From: Membranipora membranacea
Taxonomy: Eukaryota; Bryozoa; Gymnolaemata; Cheilostomatida; Membraniporidae
DNA: 60,000 bases
Assembly: GCA_914767715.1 (NCBI GenBank)
Contig: OU612067.1
Span: forward strand, 33,270,162-33,330,161
Reading direction: 5' to 3'
Every line of letters begins with the position of its first letter. Position 1 is the stretch's first letter. The position numbers and the translations under genes were made by a program. This document shows positions 50,601 through 59,600 of the stretch, one piece after another. Below the pieces are notes generated by a model. It did no database searches, was not told the origin of the DNA, and worked only from the letters and a program-made list of their open reading frames with translations.

Positions 50601-53600
50601 TTTTGAATACAGCGTTCAAAAAAGGGGATAACTACATTGTTACTGTTGCAGCTCTTTTCGCCCCGAAGGTAAAAAAAGGCTAGCATAGTCAATTGTTGTG
50701 TCCTTTTTCCGATATTGGTATTTGGTCAACACTCTGCCTTAGGAACAGGACACAACTTTCGAGTTAACATTACCAGATGATTTTCTTTAATTTTGTTGAA
50801 AATGGAAAATTTTAAGCCACTTTCACAACAATGTCCAAAAGACACTAATACCATCCATAAGGTCCCAAAATTGTCCTAGCATAAACTCACCTTAAGAAGA
50901 TGTGCCCTCTCTCCTTCACCTCTGGGATGACCAAAGTGCTTTTTTTGAGTATTCTTTTTTTTATTAACAGGATGACGACCGGTATAAGCTCACCGCCTAT
51001 CTGAAACCCCAGCGATTCACAGGCTCAGGTATGTAGTTATTCACAGAGAGACATACTAAATATAAGGATATTGTTGTTGCAGTATGCTGATAACTTTACT
51101 GAAGAATGCACTGGCCAATATTAGGCGGATGCACGTATTCTGATGCTGTCAATCCTGTTTGAGCATTTTATAGCTTGCTGTGAAGAACCTCCTGAGAAAC
51201 CTTCAACAGAAAAAAATCCTAACAAGGAGAAGCTCCATACAGGACTGGGGACAAGTATTGGAGCTCTAGCTCTGATTTCTGCTGCAGGAGTGATAGCTTT
51301 TCTTTTGTACAGAAGGAGGTGAATTATATTGTTATCTCCAGTTCCCTTTATTATAATCATATTTTTATTGTGTTTTTTTATATCATATTATATCAAGAGT
51401 AATAATGAATATAGATGCGCATTCTTTGATTTTATACTCCTTTGGAAGCAATCCTTTGTAGCCCATCCCTAACTACATTTTTGTTCTCTCAATACTGTAA
51501 CAGTTTATGCTTTTCTAGGAAAGCTCCCGAGGGTGAAGATGACAATGGGTCTCTTGTACTTGATCAAATCAGTGATCCAAACATGTTACCACAAGGTGAG
51601 TAAACTATTAAATGAAGTATGGAAAACGCATATAAACACACTCATGAAAAGAAAATTCCAGACTAATATAGCAATATCATGGTTGCATAAAAGTGGCTTG
51701 ACGCAATGGGCAATGGTGTTCGATTCCTGGCAGGTCACGGTGGTGTCAGGAAGAGCATCCGATCTCATATGCTCCTGTGCCCCATCAGGATCCAGTTCGT
51801 AGACCCGTACTGATACCAAGACAAAAAAAACAAGCAACATCAAGGTTTCTCACACGGTATCACAGGGTATCGAGACTATAAATGGAAATGAGTTTATGGT
51901 CGCATAAAAGTTTCGCATACCTGTTTTCACTCTGCACACATCAATGTTTGCACTTTGGTTCTTCCATACTAACACCATTCATCTGTTGTTTAGATGCACC
52001 ATATGTAAACTTCGTACCAGAAATTGATGATCTTATCAGAGTGACAGCGTTTGATGGTTATGTAAAAAACAACAAAACCCACATTACCCAGCAATATGAG
52101 GTAAGTGATAACATTCAGACCTGTCAAAAAAAGCAACAAATGAACCAATGCCTGATAGTTAAGAAATGCCTATACCATGCTTGTGTCATTGAAAAGCGAT
52201 CCTGATCCTTGAGTTATGACTGTTTCACTAAGGATGGGAAAAACATGTCCACCTTATTCCTCGGCACGTAATGATTAAAAAAAACTCACCACATTTTTGT
52301 TATGTGTTCTCAAGCGACGTATAGGTGACTTTGCTCAAACATACTGCAGTTAAGCTTGGCCATAATAGCTTGTTTCTATAGGTTGCACCCCCACCACAAC
52401 AGGTATAGAAACATCTAACAACGGATTATTTTGCTGAACAAGACATAACATGCATGTCTTAGAGACAAAGATGTTGTGGTATCTCACATCGAAGTGGTCC
52501 ATGTAATATTAAAATCTGTTTCCCTGATTTTCTTCTAAAAGAAGTTGCAGAGGCAGGACAAACCCGTGATGTCTGAAGCGATGGTTCCTGAGAACAGAGT
52601 GAAATGTCGATACAAGGGTCTGTATCCAGGTAAGTCAATCATTCCTATCATAAATATTGAAAGTAAGTTAGAGATTATTCATGAATCAGATGATGTGTGA
52701 GGTGTAAGAAGAACGACAGAGAAAATAAGCAGATCTAAAAGTCTGTTTTGTTGAGTCCATGGAAAATGAATGATTTGTGATTGTTATTATAATTTTTAAG
52801 ATTTTTTATAATTTAGGTGATGAGTGGAGGGTGAAATTAGATCTTGGAGATGGTGCTGGAAATGACTTCATCAATGCATCATACATTGCCGTAATCCTTC
52901 TCATGTTTCGTTTTATTTCATATTAACGCTTTGCTTTCCTGACAAGATCAGAAGTCAATGTACAGTGGTGTTTGGATAAGGTCAATGCTATTAGCTAAGC
53001 ACATTCAGCTTGATTTATTTAGTATGGTTTTCATTTCTTGTTATTGCGAGGCCCAGCGATGTTGATCGTGGCTTATCCATAGCCTATATTTGTTCAATCG
53101 CAATTCCAGCCAAATATATCAGCTAACCATAGAGCACAGATATACTTTAACAAGCACAGCAGTACTGAGAGAAAAGCACTGGTCTGGTCTGGTAGATGGT
53201 TTATCAACTGAGGTGGATGTGCCTATACAAAAAGTCCAAATGTATTGCCAAAAGTTCGAAAGCATTCAGTAAGCAGCTTGCTGTTGCGAACCTTCCCAAA
53301 AAGTTACAGCCACTTCAACATACTGTTTTGATTGTTTTAACCTCTACAAATTTGGGGGAGTGTTAATCTCCACATTATTAATTAGGACATTGGTTACAAC
53401 AAAGATTCATTTTCATAGTCTATTTCTATCACTTAGGATAGTTCATTTCCCTTCTTGTTTGTTAATTTCAGGGGTTCGGAGGTGATGATAAGTTTATTGC
53501 TGCACAAGGTAAGCTTGGTAATTATGGGCTGCGCAAAGTATTCAGTTTATGCTAACAGAATTGTTTTTATTTTAGTTGTGTGGATATAATGTTTCTCTCA

Positions 53601-56600
53601 TTTTAATGCTGCCCATGTTTAGTATTTAATGTTTGGTTAACAGGACCGATGATGTCGAAGATCCGCACTGATGAGTTTTGGATGATGATATGGCAGCAGA
53701 AACCAAAGGCTATTGTTATGGTCACCAATTTCTTTGAAGGAGGCAAGGTAAACACAACATTCCAAAGTCAACCATTTTGATATTGTTATCTCAACTATCC
53801 TATAATATAATTCATTTCAATGTCTTTTGAATTTAGCAGATTGAATGATTCCAGACATTATTTCATGTTGAGGAATAATCATAAACTTGTATCTTTTGGT
53901 AGCAAAAGTGTTCCCAGTACATTCCAGAGGAAGTAGGACAATCATTCACATTTGGAGGTGTGGATATCAAGTTGCAAGCAACAGACAATTGGGCAGATTT
54001 TATGGTCAATACTCTGGTGCTTAACAAGGTTGGTTTGGTATGATTGCAGACATGCTTCGCATCATACAATAATATCCATAATTTTACCAACATTATAGTG
54101 TTTATGAGGCTTGGCACAACCATCGTAATATTGGCTTTTTCCTTGAGGAACCTGCGATCACTTCTTGCTGAGATGAAATATAAAAATATGTACCAACAAA
54201 ATGGGAATAGAACAATCATGTTTTGATGCAATATGGTATGAACAAGTAGGGTTAGGTTACTCTGAGCAAGATTTTGTTGAGAATAAGGGTTAGTTTCTCC
54301 AATGAACATTAATAAATGTTGTTCACTCAGGCTGGAAACACAGAGAGGGTTTTGAAACACTTCTACTACCTATCCTGGCCTGATCACGGTGTACCTAAGG
54401 AGATGAGCTCTTATCTTGTATTTATGAAGAAAGTAAGAGAAGAAACATCACGTCAGAGTGGAGTGATTCTTGTGCACTGCAGGTATGTAACTTGTCTTTA
54501 AAATCCACTTATTACCCTTTCAAGCAAATATTCTAGGGTGTTCAGGCAAACATTAAAGCTCACTGGCAGCCTATGCAAAATGAGGCTAGAAATGCAACTT
54601 CATATCGATGGTCGAGAGACAATTCGGTAAATGTCCGCTATATCCTGATTTCTGCTATGTAATAAATTGGATGGATAATCATTCACAGGTGATATAAGGG
54701 GGTATTGCTGTTTTTGGCTGTTACTCGGCTATTAATGATAGCAGACCCATGAAAACGTTTACATGTAGTGATTCTGACAATACACATCAGATTTTAGGAG
54801 TTTCAAAACCATAAAAAAATTACCTTTTGACTACGTTCCATTATATCGGCAGCGTCTTTGGCAATGAGCCAATTCTTGTAAGTTGTGTAAGGTACTATAT
54901 AGCAATGATGATCGACATGAAAAACTTCACCAGAAAAACCTATCAAACCCTATCCAACCGATTCATAAATGGTAGTGAAAGATTGGAGGAGGCCAGCATC
55001 GCACTCAGTTTTGTACTTACAAGGCTACTTTGTAGTGCTGGAGTTGGTCGAACAGGTACATACATAGCCCTGGATTATCTGCTGGAGCAAGCAAAGACTG
55101 AGCAGAGGGTGAACCCGTATGATAGTGTAAGAAGAATGAGGCTGAGAAGACCCTGTATGATTCAAACAGTGGTAGGTATATAAGCTCAGGCTTTATACGA
55201 AATCGAATACAAATTAAATATAAATGCTGAGAAAAAAAAATACATTGGGATAATGACTAAGGAGTGTTCATAAGATACGAGTTATAGAGACATCAAACTT
55301 TAACGATTTGCGAGAGCACAGTGTTTACAGAAACCAACATTTGTTATAATCAGAAAATTCAAACTTGTGCAAGATATGATTTTATAGATTTACCTAACTT
55401 ATCAAAATTTCTAATAGTTGAATAGGCTTCCAATAAGATTTGAATACAATAACAGTAAACAAGGTCATTGTATTACTTGATTTGGCTCTAACAGGCATTT
55501 GAGACTTATTATCTTGGGTTATCCGCAGGATCAGTATCACTTTCTTCATGACGTCCTAAGTGAGGCTCTGATTTCTGAACCCTTCATCTGTCAACCCGAT
55601 GCTCTCGGCTCAAAACTTGATGCTTACAGGAGAAATCAGGCTTCCTCCACTGATACAATAAGAACAGAATTCGAGGTGAGGTTTTAAATCAACAGGAGTT
55701 CCCTACTATCAGTCATTCTTACTCATTTATAATCATTCTCCTATTGATGCTGCAAAATTGAGCACCGATACTATTGTAGTGTCACTACCAGGGACAAACA
55801 ATTTATTATTCAGTTTTTGATAGCAGCTGAGCCTGAACATAAAAGGCGTATTGAACTTGTTGGAAGCCTCATATGCATCAGAGATGGTTTACTATCACAT
55901 TTAGCAACTATAAAATTAAAGAACATGATGTCAGACTTTCTTATTTTTTATCACAGAGAATTCAAGCTTTCATGGATTCCATCTCCCGGAAATACACCAT
56001 AGCTGAGAGCGAGGAGAACTTGACTAAGAATCGCTTTCCAAATATACTTGCAGGTATTTCTTATTTTATTGACAGTTGAGAGGTCGGGAAATGCGTTAGG
56101 GAAAATGCACTATTTTAATTTTGATATAGCACAGAAATAGATATTACAATCCATCAGAGTTTGTCTTCTCTATTTTCATGAGGGTTCAACTCCAAATCTT
56201 GCTAATGTAAAAATAGCCTCCAACACAAGCCTATAAATTTATATTTCAGGCGAAGACAACTACAAGTTCTTGCAACCTTATTCATATTATTATGATAATG
56301 CAATGGCCTTATTTTGACGACCTACCACCTCTACACAGCCACTTATCATCAAATATCCCCAATTTGTATTGTCCTAACTATTGCTCATGATACTGGGTTC
56401 CTGCTTGCATTTCCTCCTTGCATTCCATGCTCCAGTTGCCCCAATAAACAGCAGTAGGAGTAGGAGGTAGCTAAGTTGGCTAGGTGCCTGAGGTCATGGG
56501 TTGAAATTCCACTGCAGTCTACTGACTACTGGGCTCAATGGATGCCCAAGGGGCGCTCCGAATATGGCTGCCGCGCCATTAAGGCTCTTTTTTTCTCAGT

Positions 56601-59600
56601 CTTCGGACAGAGACAGAACATGAGATTTTGACCCATATTTTAACCCACAGTGTGGAATCATTTGAAATTTCAGATTCAAAATATGGATTGTACGTTGGAG
56701 GAGGATACATCAATGCGATCCAGGTCAATGTAAGTCAGTTCCAAAAAGACAATTTTATTTTGTGTGAGACAATATTTCTGGCTCGTTGCCTAACATGGAT
56801 GTACACCTCCTCATGTTTATTCTTAGCACCTCCTCTTGAATTTATTTATCAAATATCCCAATGAAAGTGACTCTGATAATGATTGACAGGACAACAGAAG
56901 ACAGAATTGGGTCATAGCCACACAGCTACCCCTGAAATCAACAATCACAGACTTCTGGCATATGGTCATTGATCAGGATATAAAGGTCATTGTTCAACTG
57001 GAGAAATATGTGAGTGACAACTTGCCAGCTAAATAGAATCTCTAGTCTTCATTTGCAGGTGCAAACCACCATTATTTCTTTGAATTTTCATCAACATTTC
57101 TATCTACCAGCTAAGCAGGAATGTTGACTCGAAACTGTGGAGTTATGATTTCAGGGTATAATCCTTCTCTGCCAATCTAAACTATAATAAGTGATATGAA
57201 ATTAAATTAAAATAAAATTAATATTAATACGATACCTCTTACTCCTTGTCCAGTCCAGTGAAAAAAGACCAAGCAACAAGTCATGCTAAGGATCCATCTA
57301 CTTCTTAAAAAAAATCTCGCTTTGATACCTCTTCTGTTCGCTCAAGATCCAATGTCGATAGGAATGCTCTACATATCTATCAGATGTATCTTGTCGACAA
57401 AGGTTGTTGACATTGATATGGCCTTTACTATCAGCCATTCAGATGAAATTTTGCAAAAGTTCATGCTATTCGGATTCCTGCATTGTGAACATTATAACCT
57501 CTCACAGGTTTTTTAAAATCCCATTTCCATTGAAAGATTTTGTGGCAGTTTTCTTCGAATTGTGAGAAAGCAGCCCCGTGTGACCTTATCTTTACTCGGA
57601 AATAAACATTGCTCTCTACTACCATCACTGATGTTTTAGGATGTTGAGTTTTACCCAACCATTGATAAGGCTACAGCTCAGTATGATAAATCCATGGTTA
57701 TAACCCGTACAGGAAGTGCTCTGGCGGAGAAAATGGATGCAATCAGCCTTACCTTGAAATCGCCAAGCAAGGTTTGTATTTCTAAGAAACTTACATTACA
57801 AAGATCAAGATTTCTTGTTAAAATCAAGGAATCATATTGAAATAATGATTTGTCGTCTCTTGTATCCTAATGTAAAAAAATTTTGGCAAGTTATGAGCTC
57901 GGGTTTCATTTCACTTGGCAGTAAATTACTGGTTTAATCGTGTTTTATGCAAGATTGCTATTTTCTTTTAAAATGTTATCAGTATATCTGTGTAAGCATA
58001 GCAGCAAAAAGACATCAGTACCAAAGTAGAATATGAGTAAGCACTAGAAAATGGTTAGCCAACTTCATATTATACTAACCTGCATTTCGCTGGTAGACAA
58101 CCTAGACCGTATAAAAACTACTGTCTTTGGAAAATCACACTGTCATCACAGGGCTCCTTATGATTTCAGTGTGCACAAGTGACTGTTTTAGTCGCTAACT
58201 CATGGGGAGATAACGAAGGTTCTGAGTTCCCTAATTCAGCAGTATTACAGCACTACTTGGGAGTTCTGGAGAAATATCAGAGAGAGTCTGATGATGGCAA
58301 AGTCTGCATCACAGATCTGTGAGTACTACATATTTATGGTCCTGTATCAATTCAATTTAATCTGCTCCTAGTAAATATGGGTATGAATTGTGGCGAGTCT
58401 GATAAATTTGTAGGAGACTTTTATATTAAAAGTATCAGACTTGCATATTCAGCAACATGCTCAGTTTTGGCTCGGAAGGACAGGAAGGAAGATACCAGTG
58501 GTTGTTTCAAAGATGTTCTGACTTATTCGATGTCAGGAATCCGCTGTCATGCCAGCCAAGGCACACCTCACTCAGCTCTATGTATCCCTCAAGCATGCAG
58601 AGGTTGGTCATCAAGGCAAAATACGGCCACACTCAACCGTATCAGAAAATCAGGAGTATTCCTGTATGGACTCGGAAATCAGAGTATTAGAACCAGGCCT
58701 TTCACTCAAAAGATGTCAAACCTGCCAACTCTAAGGACCAAACCTACAACTCCATTAATACATTTGGGAATGGATGTCTTTGGGCCATTCTCCTGCAAGG
58801 ATGGCAGGAAAGAGAATAAATGCTAAGGCTTGATCTTAGCTTGCCTTGCCTTGCCAGCCGTGCTGTACACTTAGAGCTCTTCGATGACATGACAACATAC
58901 TGTCTCATAAATTGCTTCAGATGTATCACAGCCTATTGTTATTGTTGTGAATTTTAGTGATGGAGCCTCAAGATGTGGTGCATTCATATGCGCTTACAAC
59001 GCTGTGGAGAAGCTCAAGGCAGAACAGGAAGTAGATCTGTATAACACTGTGCTAGTAGCTAAAACCAGACGCCCTCAGTTTGTTCCAGATCTGGTGAGTT
59101 GTGGAAGGCTTAGAGATTGATGAAGGGTATAAAAGGCACAGTTAATGTGAAGTATCAAAATATATCAAATACGAATGGGGTTATAGCAGCATTCAATTTT
59201 CTCCTGCTTTTTCGGAAATCAGAGGAGCAGTAGTGAACTTTCTTTTATGAGAAAGGGATTGTCCAGTTCCAATGATTTCAAATCATCCGCTTCAAATTAT
59301 ACGGGTTATTATTGGTTGATTTTGACTTTTCGATTTATTGTGTTAAGGGTTGCATAAACCGTTTTCAAGATCAAAATTGAACATATTAAATAAAATCCTC
59401 TAATCTTAAGTGTGCTGGGCCAACATAACGATAGCTCTATCATTTGCTGCCATTCAACTTTAACTATGGGTGTCTGTGAATCACAATTTCTTATATAACA
59501 GACTTGACCGTTTGAGAAAGATATCAAATAATATTTATGCAAAACCAAACTGATGCTTGAGGCGGAGAGCAAGGCCAGTTACCACGTTGAGTAGCCAATG

